The notes below the pieces were generated by a model. That model did not search any database. It was not told the origin of the DNA and saw nothing but the letters and a program-made list of their open reading frames with translations. The position numbers and the translations under genes were made by a program. From Litchfieldia stipae (GTDB lineage: Bacteria; Bacillota; Bacilli; Bacillales; Bacillaceae_L), in the NCBI RefSeq assembly GCF_014837155.1, contig NZ_JACYHA010000001.1, forward strand, positions 124,001 to 188,000: DNA of 64,000 nt, written 5' to 3'. Shown in pieces: positions 17,680 to 26,471 of the stretch; positions within the stretch are counted from its first letter, which is position 1; each line of letters begins with the position of its first letter.

Positions 17680-17709
17680 TTGACATATTTTCTAACAATA
17701 AGATATAAA
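17680..17709 (+). promoter_or_regulatory. Probable sigma-A promoter of the riboswitch-symporter unit
   Basis: A perfect -35 TTGACA (17680-17685) is followed 18 bp later by TATAAA (17704-17709). It lies about 25 bp ahead of the c-di-AMP aptamer. Confidence 0.7.
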
Positions 17710-17729
17710 TATTAATAGGGCAACTTGAA

Positions 17730-17895
17730 CGCAAAATTGAATATCGCTGAATCCCTAATTAGGGAGCGGGGGAACCAAATTGTGCAAGTAATTCTGCACA
17801 CGGGGTGTATCCTTTAAGTTTAAGGTAGGAGTCTCTTCATCCGAATCCGACAGCTAACCTCGTAAGCACTAGGAGAGAGAATCCTATCAAAGTAA
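17730..17895 (+). ncRNA. c-di-AMP riboswitch (ydaO/yuaA type)
   Basis: The conserved ydaO blocks occur in order: CGCTGAATCCC near 17745, GAGCGGGGGAACCA near 17764, CGGGGTG near 17801, AAGGTAGGAG near 17822, ATCCGAATCCGACAGCTAAC near 17839, CGTAAGC and GAGAGA near 17873. A variable hairpin GTGCA/TGCAC sits inside. A terminator follows at 17923 with sequence that could pair alternatively. In known members, c-di-AMP binding stabilises termination. The gene controlled here would be the symporter at 18053. Confidence 0.9.
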
Positions 17896-17922
17896 CTTGT
17901 CATTTTTGATTCTTAAGTAATC

Positions 17923-17955
17923 AAGCCACGAGCCAATCTCTCGTGGCTTTTTATT
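17923..17955 (+). terminator. Riboswitch expression-platform terminator
   Basis: An AAGCCACGAG / CTCGTGGCTT stem with a seven-base loop and a T run sits between the c-di-AMP aptamer and the symporter gene. Confidence 0.88.
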
Positions 17956-18052
17956 GTCTAAAAAGCCTCTCTCCCACTTTATAATAAATAAACTCTTGAA
18001 TTTTCATATTTGCCCTATAATCTGACAACACTAGAATGAAGGAGGTTCTATT

Positions 18053-19279
18053 ATGAAATTGAACTTAACTGCAAAGATTGTAATTGGTTTAGTACTTGGT
18101 ATCTTAGTGGGAATTATAATTAATCTATTTATGCCAAATTTGTTTGAACCAATTAATACTTGGGTATTTGAACCACTGGGAAAAATATTCTTGAACTTTA
18201 TTAAAATGATTGTTGTTCCAATTGTCTTCTTCTCAATCACGTTAGGCGTCGTAGGCTTAGGTGATCCGAAAAAGCTCGGGAGAATCGGTGTTAAAACCAT
18301 TTTATTCTTCGTTGTGACTACAACAATCGCTATTTTTATCGGACTTGGTCTAGCAGCTGTTATCCAACCAGGTGAAGGAGGGAACTTTGATCTTGAAGGG
18401 GCGACCTATGAAGCACAGCCTGCACCACCTGTTGTTGACACTTTATTAAATATTATCCCTACAAATCCGATTGCTGCAATGGCACAAGGTGATATGCTAC
18501 AAATCATTACTTTCTCTTTATTTATCGGGCTTGCATTAACGATTTTAGGAGAGAAAACAAAAGGAATACATCGTTTAATAGAACAAGGAAACGACATCAT
18601 GATGTATTTAGTTAATCTCATTATGAAGTTCGCGCCATATGGTACATTTGGACTTATCGCAACTGCGGTTGGTGGGCTTGGCTTCTCTGCACTAAAAGCC
18701 ATGTTCCTCTATTTCATTGTTGTATTTATCGCACTTATCATCCATACAATCGTAACGTATGGTTCTGCTGTAGCTGTTTTAGGTAAACGAAATCCGATTA
18801 CTTTCTTTAAGGAGTTCATCCCTGCAATGACTGTTGCCTTTAGTACTTCAAGTAGTAGTGCAACACTTCCTGTATCGATGACAACTGCTCAAAAGAATCT
18901 TGGTGTTCCTAAATCTATTAGTAGCTTCGTTCAACCACTTGGTGCAACTATTAACATGGACGGAACAGCGATCATGCAAGGTGTTGCTACGTTATTTATC
19001 GCTCAAGCTTTTGGAGCTGATTTAACTGCTGCACAAATCCTAACGGTTGTGTTAACTGCTGTATTAGCTAGTATTGGAACTGCTGGTGTACCTGGAGTGG
19101 GATTAATTATGTTAGCTATGGTATTACAGTCTGTAAATCTTCCTGTAGAAGGAATTGCGTTAATCATAGGAATTGACCGCCTATTAGATATGACAAGAAC
19201 TGCAGTAAATATTACTGGAGATGCTGCTTGTGCTGTTGTTATTGCTGAATCTGAAAAGAAGCATGGCGTCTCAAACTAA
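18053..19279 (+). CDS. Dicarboxylate/amino acid:cation symporter (glutamate/aspartate type)
   Basis: The protein has 408 residues of the DAACS family, and hydrophobic segments fill nearly the whole chain. Family signatures are present: the serine-rich hairpin AFSTSSSSATLPVS, the substrate/sodium motif NMDGTA and GVPGVGLIML, followed by DRLLDMTRTAVNITGD, whose Asp/Arg/Asn residues bind acidic amino acids in GltPh-like transporters. It probably imports glutamate or aspartate with Na+ or H+. GGAGG precedes the ATG. The gene lies behind a c-di-AMP riboswitch and terminator, so uptake is predicted to fall when c-di-AMP is high. It resembles B. subtilis GltT/GltP; which one cannot be decided. Confidence 0.88.
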   Translation: MKLNLTAKIVIGLVLGILVGIIINLFMPNLFEPINTWVFEPLGKIFLNFIKMIVVPIVFFSITLGVVGLGDPKKLGRIGVKTILFFVVTTTIAIFIGLGLAAVIQPGEGGNFDLEGATYEAQPAPPVVDTLLNIIPTNPIAAMAQGDMLQIITFSLFIGLALTILGEKTKGIHRLIEQGNDIMMYLVNLIMKFAPYGTFGLIATAVGGLGFSALKAMFLYFIVVFIALIIHTIVTYGSAVAVLGKRNPITFFKEFIPAMTVAFSTSSSSATLPVSMTTAQKNLGVPKSISSFVQPLGATINMDGTAIMQGVATLFIAQAFGADLTAAQILTVVLTAVLASIGTAGVPGVGLIMLAMVLQSVNLPVEGIALIIGIDRLLDMTRTAVNITGDAACAVVIAESEKKHGVSN

Positions 19280-19283
19280 ATAC

Positions 19284-19318
19284 AAAAAAAGATGCTCAGA
19301 ATCCTGAGCATCTTTTTT
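19284..19318. terminator. Bidirectional terminator
   Basis: A GATGCTCAG/CTGAGCATC stem with a four-base loop is flanked by A7 and T6. It separates the convergent symporter and GGDEF/EAL genes and overlaps the stop codon of the latter. Confidence 0.88.
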
Positions 19319-21335
19319 AATTCGGTTGTAATCTTTTTTTCATAAGCATTTCTTCAATATTAATAGGTAGTGACGGCTTTCCATAGAAATAGCCCTGCAT
19401 TAGATTACAGCCATTCGCTTTCAGAAAGCTAACCTGTTCCATCGTTTCAACACCTTCAGCAATGACTTCCATATTAAGATTATGTGCCATCATAATGATC
19501 GTATGAATAATGGCTTTTTTTGATTCAATGTTTATTTTACGAATAAACGATTGATCAATCTTTAAGATATCGATTGGAAATTCGTCTAGACTTCCAAGCG
19601 AAGAATAGCCTGTTCCGAAATCATCCATCGATATTCTAACTCCTAATGAGCGCAATTCTTGTAATTGCTTCATTGTATTCTCCACTTCGTTCATAGCAAT
19701 GGATTCAGTAATCTCTAGCTCAAGATATTTAGCCTCTAGTTCTGTTTTCTTAAGAGCCTTTCTAATGACGTGAACTAGACTATTACTCTCAAACAAACGA
19801 ATAGACATATTGACTGAAATCGGAATATTAATTAAATTGCTATCTTGCCAGCTTTTATTTTGCCAACAAACTGATTCAAGCATCCAATGTGTAATTGGAA
19901 CAATGATTCCAGTCTCTTCAGATATAGGAATAAATTCCATTGGAGAAATCAGGCCTAACTCTGGGTGATTCCATCTTAACAGTGCCTCAAGACCAACCAT
20001 TTTATCCTGATTAGAATCCCATTTAGGTTGATACAGAATAAAGAATTCTTGATGGATCAATGCTTTCTTCAAATCCTTTTCTAGTGCCATTCTACGAATT
20101 TGAACATCTTCCATTTCTTGAGTGAAAATGGATGCTCCATTCTTACCATTGTTCTTTGCGTGATACATGGCAGTGTCTGCTCTTCTCATAAGAGATTTAC
20201 GGTCAGTTCCATGAATAGGAGAGGTAGCTATACCTATACTTGCTGTAATGTACAATTCATTCTCTTGTATAAAACAAGCCTTAGTGATGTCTGACAGGAT
20301 TTTATGTGAGAGGTCTAAAAGTTGAGTCTCTTTAATTTCTTTTGTAATAATTAAGAATTCATCTCCACCTAATCTAAACACCTCTCCACCATGCCCAACA
20401 CAGTTTTTTAAACGCTTAGCAACTTCAATCAATAATAAATCTCCAATGTCATGTCCTAAAGTATCATTTATCGTCTTGAAGCGATCAAGGTCAATAAACA
20501 TGATGGATCCATGTACTTCTTTCTTGCTATCAAAGTAATCAAGCAAGCCATTTCGATTGAGAAGTAGAGTTAGTGAATCACGATAAGCCATTTTTTCAAG
20601 TAAATGTCGATCTAAAAAAATGGCAATCCAGGAAATGACCAGTATAAACAACATGACAAATGAAACACCTAGAACCATATAGCGATTAACTCCTGTTGGT
20701 GTATGGTGCATTAAATGAGGATCTTGAATGTGCATACTAGTTGCTGACATCCCCGTATAATGCATTCCACATATAGCAACACCCATAATAAGAGCACTAA
20801 TCATTTTCCATGTGTAATTTTTTCTTTGATTACGGAAACGAATAAATAGAAACAAGGCTGCATATGCCGCTACAAAGGAGATCATAGCTGAGAGAACCCA
20901 TAAGAATGGATCATAGGTAATGCTAATTTCTGTTTGAATCGCAGCCATCCCAATATAATGCATCGCAATAATACCGCACCCCATAAGAAAACCTGCAATT
21001 GTAATAGAAAGGAGTCCTTCGTTTTTGCGATATGTCACAACGCAAAATGCAATATATGATGCTATGACTGCTGAAATAGCTGATATTAAGGTTAAAAAGG
21101 GATCGTATTGAAATGAGATAGAACTATATGAGGCAAGCATACCTACAAAATGCATTGACCATATACCACTTCCCATTACTAACGATCCTGAAATCATCCA
21201 TATTAATCTAATCGTACCTTTACTACTATATATTTTCCCCATCATATTTAACGCGGAATATGAAGCTAATACTGCAATGAGATAAGATAAAATGATCACC
21301 CAGTTATTATAATGTAAATCTAATTCATGTATCAT
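19317..21335 (-). CDS. MHYT-GGDEF-EAL membrane protein (c-di-GMP turnover)
   Basis: The frame opens at a GTG (21377), but the ATG at 21335 has GTGAGG upstream and begins directly at the membrane domain, so I prefer it (about 672 residues). The N-terminal region of about 240 residues has seven hydrophobic helices with three MHYT motifs (SMHFVG, AMHYIG and GMHYTG), a proposed copper or gas/redox sensor. The diguanylate cyclase domain keeps an intact GGDEF in RLGGDEFLII. The phosphodiesterase domain keeps EALLRW and DDFGTGYSSL. Both catalytic signatures look intact, so it may be bifunctional. It stands alone between two terminators. Confidence 0.9.
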   Translation of the reverse strand: MIHELDLHYNNWVIILSYLIAVLASYSALNMMGKIYSSKGTIRLIWMISGSLVMGSGIWSMHFVGMLASYSSISFQYDPFLTLISAISAVIASYIAFCVVTYRKNEGLLSITIAGFLMGCGIIAMHYIGMAAIQTEISITYDPFLWVLSAMISFVAAYAALFLFIRFRNQRKNYTWKMISALIMGVAICGMHYTGMSATSMHIQDPHLMHHTPTGVNRYMVLGVSFVMLFILVISWIAIFLDRHLLEKMAYRDSLTLLLNRNGLLDYFDSKKEVHGSIMFIDLDRFKTINDTLGHDIGDLLLIEVAKRLKNCVGHGGEVFRLGGDEFLIITKEIKETQLLDLSHKILSDITKACFIQENELYITASIGIATSPIHGTDRKSLMRRADTAMYHAKNNGKNGASIFTQEMEDVQIRRMALEKDLKKALIHQEFFILYQPKWDSNQDKMVGLEALLRWNHPELGLISPMEFIPISEETGIIVPITHWMLESVCWQNKSWQDSNLINIPISVNMSIRLFESNSLVHVIRKALKKTELEAKYLELEITESIAMNEVENTMKQLQELRSLGVRISMDDFGTGYSSLGSLDEFPIDILKIDQSFIRKINIESKKAIIHTIIMMAHNLNMEVIAEGVETMEQVSFLKANGCNLMQGYFYGKPSLPINIEEMLMKKRLQPN

Positions 21336-21427
21336 GGAATCCTCACTAATCCTTTTATATAAATCTAATTCTATCACATCATATATCGGATTAAATTGGA
21401 ATCTTTAAAGCACCATCTAAAAATAAA

Positions 21428-21472
21428 ACGGATGTCCCATCACGAAATGAGTGATACTTTTGGGACATCCTC
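21428..21472 (-). terminator. Terminator of the metI-metC operon
   Basis: On the minus strand the outer stem GGATGTCCCA/TGGGACATCC encloses an inner ATCAC/GTGAT stem and is followed by GTTTTATTTTT. Confidence 0.85.
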
Positions 21473-21491
21473 TCAATCTATTATTCTCAGT

Positions 21492-22673
21492 TTAAACTGG
21501 TGAACGATTTGAAGTGATTTCAACCTTTTCCAAAGCAAGCTCAAAATCCTTCAGTAAGTCTTCTACACTCTCTAATCCAACAGAAAGCCTCAATAATCCA
21601 TCTGTGATCCCTCGCTTATATCGTTCTTCTCTCGGCATAGCAGCATGTGACATTTTGGCTGGATAAGATAGGATCGATTCGACGGCACCTAAGCTGACTG
21701 CAAAAACCGGAATCTTCACATGTTCAACAAAAGTTCTTGCAGCATCTTCATCCTTTAATCTAAATGATAATACGGCTCCAGGACCGTTAGATTGACTCTT
21801 CTGAATCTCGTAGCCAGGATGCGTTTGCAACCCAGGAAAGTACACCTCTTCAATAGCCGGATGGCCAATCAGCTTGTTTGCCAGTTCAATTGCTGTTGCC
21901 TGAGATTGCGCTAATCGAACATACAAGGTTTTCATTCCACGTAATGTCAACCATGCATCCTGAACTCCTAAAACCGCACCAAATGAGTTCTGAAGCTTAT
22001 ACAACTGCTTTCCTAGTCCCTCATCCTTCACAACCGCTAATCCAGCAAGGACATCACTGTGCCCTGCTAAGAACTTTGTGGCACTATGTAGGACAACGTC
22101 TACTCCCAAATCCAACGGCCTTTGAAGGGCCGGCGTTAGAAATGTATTATCTACAAATGTTAGGCAGTTATTCTCTTTTGCTAATTCAACAAGTGCTTTT
22201 ATATCAATAATCTTCAATAATGGATTAGAAGGTGTTTCAATATAGATTAATTTTGTATTTGATTGAATACTTGCTTTCACTTCGTCTAGCTTTGTCATAT
22301 CAACAAATGTATAACTGATTCCAAAGCGAATTAGAACGTCAGTTACCATACGATATGTTCCGCCATAGACATCTTCAGTGATCACAACATGATCCCCTTT
22401 TGAAAGCAATAAGAAGGCAGTAGAAATCGCAGCCATTCCTGATGAAAAGGCAAAGCCCCTTGTTCCACCCTCAAGCTCAGCAATCGCTTCCTCTAATGCC
22501 TGACGTGTTGGATTACCCGATCGACTATAGTCAAATTCACCAAACTGATCAAATTTCGATTGATGGAAGGTTGATGCATGTTGAATTGGCACACTTACTG
22601 CCCCTGTCGCAGGATCGAACTTATGCTTGTTATGAAGTAAATTTGTTTGAATTGAAAAGTCATTGTAGCTCAT
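21492..22673 (-). CDS. metC: Cystathionine beta-lyase
   Basis: The protein has 393 residues and is a PLP-dependent Cys/Met metabolism enzyme. The PLP lysine is in SATKFLAGHSDVLAG, and the family motifs YSRSGNPTR, SSGMAAI and VDNTFLTPALQRP are present. It is 1-2 nt downstream of the metI stop (GGAGGGGTAATATG), so the two are translationally coupled. It would convert cystathionine to homocysteine. The order metI-metC behind an S-box is that of B. subtilis yjcI-yjcJ. Substrate preference within this family is hard to read from sequence, so the lyase assignment rests mainly on operon position. Confidence 0.87.
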   Translation of the reverse strand: MSYNDFSIQTNLLHNKHKFDPATGAVSVPIQHASTFHQSKFDQFGEFDYSRSGNPTRQALEEAIAELEGGTRGFAFSSGMAAISTAFLLLSKGDHVVITEDVYGGTYRMVTDVLIRFGISYTFVDMTKLDEVKASIQSNTKLIYIETPSNPLLKIIDIKALVELAKENNCLTFVDNTFLTPALQRPLDLGVDVVLHSATKFLAGHSDVLAGLAVVKDEGLGKQLYKLQNSFGAVLGVQDAWLTLRGMKTLYVRLAQSQATAIELANKLIGHPAIEEVYFPGLQTHPGYEIQKSQSNGPGAVLSFRLKDEDAARTFVEHVKIPVFAVSLGAVESILSYPAKMSHAAMPREERYKRGITDGLLRLSVGLESVEDLLKDFELALEKVEITSNRSPV

Positions 22674-22674
22674 A

Positions 22675-23784
22675 TTACCCCTCCTTCACCTTAGATAAGC
22701 TTTGTGATAAGTCTTCAATAATATCCTCTACGTTTTCAACACCTACAGAAAATCTTAATAAGCGATTACACACGCCATTTTTTATACGTATTTCTTCAGG
22801 GATATCCATATGAGTTTGTGTCGCTGGGTATGTGATGAAGCTTTCAATTCCACCTAAGCTTTCAGCAAATGAGATCACCTTCAAGTTTTGTAAAAATGCA
22901 TTCACCCAGTGTTCATCCTTTATTCGAAATGAGAGCATTCCACCTTTTCCAGGGTATAGTACATCAAGAATATCCTCATGTGCTTCAAGGTACTCCGCCA
23001 CTCTAATCGCATTCTCCTGATGCTTATTCATTCTAAGTGATAAAGTCTTCATCCCACGGATTAATAACCAAGAATCAAAAGGAGATAATACAGCTCCACT
23101 TGCATTATGATTCTGACCGATTGTTTCACAAATCTTTTCATCCTTGGCGACCACTAGTCCTGCTAATACATCATTATGGCCTCCTAAATACTTAGTCGCA
23201 CTATGGATGACAATATCTGCTCCAGCATCTAGTGGTTTTTGAATAATTGGTGTGTAGAACGTATTGTCAACAATCAACAACAGATTATGTTTCTTTGCAA
23301 TGGCAGCGACTGCCTCAATATCCGTTTCCTGCATTAATGGATTGGTAGGTGTTTCTAGAAAGATTGCTTTCGTTTCACTCTTAATCAACGCCTCTACCTC
23401 TTGGCTGTCTTTAAAATCAGAGTATTGAAACGTGATTCCAAATTTTCGCCAGCCTTGTTCAAACAGACGATACGTACCACCATATAGGTCTGATGATACG
23501 ATTAAGTCATCTCCTTGCTTAAACAAAGACATAATTGTATGAATAGCAGCCATTCCTGAACTAAATGCAAAGCCTCTTAAGCCATTTTCAAGTGTGGCAA
23601 TTGCATCTTCTACAATCTTTCTCGTTGGGTTTCCTGTACGAACATAATCAAACCCTGTTGACTGACCGATACCTTCATGTCGATAAGCAGTCGAAAAGTA
23701 TACGGGTGGATTAACAGTACCAGTTACCGTATCACTACGATTCCCAATTTGTGCAAGTGTTGTTTCAATATTTAGCTTTGTCAT
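22675..23784 (-). CDS. metI: Cystathionine gamma-synthase / O-acetylhomoserine thiolyase
   Basis: The start is ATG at 23784 with GGGGGAA 5 nt upstream, giving 369 residues; an ATG at 23799 overlaps that site. The sequence closely follows what I know of B. subtilis MetI (AQIGNRSDTVTGTV, YRHEGIGQSTGFDYVRTGNP and FITYPATQTHMDIPEEIR). The PLP lysine is in HSATKYLGGHNDVLAG. It uses an activated homoserine with cysteine (or sulfide) to make cystathionine (or homocysteine). Transcription is controlled by the SAM-I riboswitch upstream. Confidence 0.92.
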   Translation of the reverse strand: MTKLNIETTLAQIGNRSDTVTGTVNPPVYFSTAYRHEGIGQSTGFDYVRTGNPTRKIVEDAIATLENGLRGFAFSSGMAAIHTIMSLFKQGDDLIVSSDLYGGTYRLFEQGWRKFGITFQYSDFKDSQEVEALIKSETKAIFLETPTNPLMQETDIEAVAAIAKKHNLLLIVDNTFYTPIIQKPLDAGADIVIHSATKYLGGHNDVLAGLVVAKDEKICETIGQNHNASGAVLSPFDSWLLIRGMKTLSLRMNKHQENAIRVAEYLEAHEDILDVLYPGKGGMLSFRIKDEHWVNAFLQNLKVISFAESLGGIESFITYPATQTHMDIPEEIRIKNGVCNRLLRFSVGVENVEDIIEDLSQSLSKVKEG

Positions 23785-23824
23785 TATGTATTCCCCCATT
23801 ATATGTTTCTTGCAAAAATAAAAT

Positions 23825-23857
23825 AAAAAAAGCCAACTTATAAGAAGAAGGCTTTTT
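23825..23857 (-). terminator. SAM riboswitch terminator
   Basis: On the minus strand AAAAAGCC pairs with GGCTTTTTT around an AT-rich interior containing CTTATAAG. It lies just downstream of the S-box aptamer and before metI. Confidence 0.8.
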
Positions 23858-23873
23858 GATATTTGAGCTTCTC

Positions 23874-23987
23874 CTTATCTTTCGAATGTACTTTACATTC
23901 GCTGGATTTAGCACCTGATAACGAATTACTCTCGTTAGTCGGTTGCTGAAGCTTCATAGGGCCAGTCCCTCAGCTTCTCTTGATAAG
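23874..23987 (-). ncRNA. SAM-I riboswitch (S-box)
   Basis: The minus strand reads CTTATCAAGAGAAGCTGAGG, then the GGACTGGCCC block, CTTCAGCAACC, and a distal hairpin GAATGTA/TACATTC, and it closes with AGATAAG pairing to the 5' CTTATC. These are the conserved S-box elements. It would terminate metI-metC transcription when SAM is plentiful. Confidence 0.95.
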
Positions 23988-24047
23988 TGTTTTGAATATT
24001 TTATTATTTTTTACTAATTTAACTTATTAACGGATGTTTTGCAAGGA

Positions 24048-24641
24048 TTATTTTAGTTTTCTTATATCCTCAATGATTTCTTCAAATGGAGTAGCAGCTA
24101 CTGCATCATATTGTTTAAGGACTGTTCCACGCTGATTCACTAAATAAATAGAAGTACTATGAACGAACTGATTCGACCCTTCTATTTGCGCTGCAGGGGA
24201 TAAAAAAGATGTGTTTGCAAAGCTTTCGATTTCAGCTTGGTCATACCCTGTGACAAATTGCCAATTTGTGAAATCTGCATCCATTTTTTGTGCGAAGTCA
24301 ACCAAAACATCAGGTGTATCATTTTCTGGATCGATACTAAAGGACACAAGTTGAACTTCCTCTAACCCTTCCATTTCTAGTTCATACTGTAATTTGGCCA
24401 TCGTTGCTGTCATTGGAGAACAAACAGTATCACAATTCGTGAAGATAAAGCTAGCTAACCATATATTCCCTTTTAGTTCATCAACATTAAATGGTTCTTC
24501 ATTTTGGTTAACAGCTTGAATCTCACCTACAGTTAAATTCATCGGAAAGGTTTGCTCAATTTCTTCGATTGAAGGTTTAGTAGAACATGCACCTAACAGT
24601 ATCACAAAGATGATTAGGGCAGACATTTTTTTTGCTATCAT
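24048..24641 (-). CDS. SCO1/SenC family lipoprotein
   Basis: The start is ATG at 24641, because AAAGGAG lies 7 nt upstream and overlaps an earlier in-frame ATG at 24659. The product has 197 residues. The lipobox is LLGAC (Cys19). The thioredoxin-like domain carries the copper-binding CX3C (Cys70 and Cys74 in FTNCDTVCSPM) and the distal His in NQFVHSTS. SCO proteins deliver copper to cytochrome oxidase CuA or act as thiol reductases. It lies directly downstream of the ABC transporter genes (36 bp), which is an unexpected context since no oxidase gene is near. Confidence 0.88.
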   Translation of the reverse strand: MIAKKMSALIIFVILLGACSTKPSIEEIEQTFPMNLTVGEIQAVNQNEEPFNVDELKGNIWLASFIFTNCDTVCSPMTATMAKLQYELEMEGLEEVQLVSFSIDPENDTPDVLVDFAQKMDADFTNWQFVTGYDQAEIESFANTSFLSPAAQIEGSNQFVHSTSIYLVNQRGTVLKQYDAVAATPFEEIIEDIRKLK

Positions 24642-24677
24642 ATATTTAGCTCCTTTCATGAAAAGAAGTGCTGAGAA

Positions 24678-25697
24678 TTACTCAGCACTTGCAGTTAATG
24701 TTTCTAAAAATTGTAGGTCAATTAAGTTTGCAAAATCAGGCTTTTCTTTAAGGAATTTTAAATCATGTGATGAATCTGCAAATTGTTGAATGACTTCAGC
24801 ATCTACATCTGTAGTGTAACGAATTTTTTCCCAAGCCATATCTACAACTTCTTTATCTAAATCTTGTTTTGTTGTTTCTTTAATGCTATCAATTGTGATT
24901 TGAATTGATTCTTCTGGGTTTTCATTGATAAATTCAACAGCTTGATTATGTGCTTTTACGATATTCTCGATTAATTCTTTGTCTTCCTCAATTGCCTTAT
25001 TGCTTGTTACAAGAATTGTATTTGGTAGAGTTTCACCAAATGAAATGTTATTGCTATCTACAATAATTTTTGCACCAACGTCTTTAACTAATTGAGAAGC
25101 CCATGGCTCTGGTACAGCCGCTAAATCAACTTTACCTGACTCAAACATACCTGCATATTGAGCTGGGTTACCAGTTAAATGCTTTAATGTTCCACCGATA
25201 CGAGCAGATGTAATTCCGTAATCCTTTAAGAAAGTTTCCATTTGAACATCATGTGTACAACCTACACCAGGAGTTATAAATGTTTTACCAGCAATGTCTT
25301 CGATTGTTTCAATTCCACTATCAGCACGAGCAACAATATGTGTCCCACCTGAAGATGCACCTGCAATAATTTTCACATCTGCACCATTAGTATAGTTATT
25401 CATAACAGGTCCTGGGCCAACTAAGCCAGCATGAATTTCACCTGTTTTAAGTGCAGTCATAAATGCTCCACCATCAGGGAAAGTTAAATATTCGATTTCA
25501 ACATTTTCTCCAAGTTCATCTGTGAAATAACCTTTCTCACGAGCAATCATCGCTGGAGCGTGGTCAATATTTGGAAAATAACCGATAACAACCTTCTTCT
25601 TAGCTTCAGAACCGGCTCCATCTCCAGCTCCACATGCTGCAAGAATACCTGTTACTAATAGCAATAATATACTTAATAAGCTTATTTTCTTTTTCAT
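24678..25697 (-). CDS. ABC transporter substrate-binding lipoprotein (NMT1/SsuA type)
   Basis: The start is ATG at 25697 behind TTGGGGGAA, giving 339 residues. The lipobox is LAAC. The chain follows the SsuA/TauA/NrtA pattern (VVIGYFPNIDHAPAMIA, TGEIHAGLVGPGPVM and AAVPEPWASQLV). Such proteins bind sulfonates, taurine, nitrate or pyrimidine precursors. The GVGCTHDVQ stretch replaces the usual G-TSH, so the ligand may differ. It forms one operon with the permease and ATPase genes. The nearby met genes make a sulfur compound plausible but not proven. Confidence 0.82.
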   Translation of the reverse strand: MKKKISLLSILLLLVTGILAACGAGDGAGSEAKKKVVIGYFPNIDHAPAMIAREKGYFTDELGENVEIEYLTFPDGGAFMTALKTGEIHAGLVGPGPVMNNYTNGADVKIIAGASSGGTHIVARADSGIETIEDIAGKTFITPGVGCTHDVQMETFLKDYGITSARIGGTLKHLTGNPAQYAGMFESGKVDLAAVPEPWASQLVKDVGAKIIVDSNNISFGETLPNTILVTSNKAIEEDKELIENIVKAHNQAVEFINENPEESIQITIDSIKETTKQDLDKEVVDMAWEKIRYTTDVDAEVIQQFADSSHDLKFLKEKPDFANLIDLQFLETLTASAE

Positions 25698-25718
25698 TAT
25701 AATTTCCCCCAACATTTA

Positions 25719-26471
25719 TTAATTATCTAATCCCCAACGCTTCATCACATTTTTCTCTATTCGTTGGAAAACAAATAAGTCCATAATCGATCCTACTGTA
25801 CCAATAATAATCATGACACCAATCACTAATGACATGTTCCCAAAGTCAGAAGCAAATCGTAATGTGTATCCTAGGCCTGGTCCTGTACTTAATAGTTCAC
25901 CAGCCATTAATGCTCGCCATGCAAACGCCCATGCTAATTTCAAGCCTGTAATGGCATATGGGATAGACGCTGGGAATGTAACTCTTACAAATAAATCAAT
26001 CCCCTTTGAACCCATTGTTTGTGCGGCTTTTACGTAAAGTGGATTTACGTTCTTAATACCAGTTCTCATATTAATCGTCATTACAAAGGTTGCCCCAAGA
26101 ACGATGATAAAAATAACTGAAACTTCATTCATACCAAACCACATAATGGCAATTGGTAACCAGACAATACTAGGAACTGTTTGAAGTGCAAGTACTAAAG
26201 TACCTAGCGTTTCATCTGCTGTCTTCGACTTGGCAAGTAGAACTCCGAGGGCTGACCCGAGAAGGACTCCTATTCCAAGACCGATAAATAATCGTTTGAA
26301 GCTTGCTTGCAAATCATACACTAATGTCATATCTGAGAACCCGATATAGAGCTCTTGAAATACTCTTGAGGCTGATGGCATCAGTGATTCCGAAACGCCA
26401 CTTACTCTGACGGCTACTTCCCAAATAATTAATAGACTTGCAAAAAAGGCAATTCGTTTAATTGCTCGCAT
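25719..26471 (-). CDS. ABC transporter permease (SsuC/TauC type)
   Basis: The protein has 250 residues with about six transmembrane helices. The EAA-type loop that contacts the ATPase is visible (VKAAQTMGSKGIDLFVRVTFPASIP). Family features such as LQTVPSIVWLPIAIMWFG and AWAFAWRALMAGELL match the nitrate/sulfonate/taurine permeases. The start overlaps the ATPase gene end by 14 bp, which indicates translational coupling. Confidence 0.87.
   Translation of the reverse strand: MRAIKRIAFFASLLIIWEVAVRVSGVSESLMPSASRVFQELYIGFSDMTLVYDLQASFKRLFIGLGIGVLLGSALGVLLAKSKTADETLGTLVLALQTVPSIVWLPIAIMWFGMNEVSVIFIIVLGATFVMTINMRTGIKNVNPLYVKAAQTMGSKGIDLFVRVTFPASIPYAITGLKLAWAFAWRALMAGELLSTGPGLGYTLRFASDFGNMSLVIGVMIIIGTVGSIMDLFVFQRIEKNVMKRWGLDN

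Noticed and set aside
22442-22813. 123-codon open frame across the metC/metI junction
   Set aside because: It lies opposite the coupled junction of two conserved enzymes; its composition looks like antisense translation.
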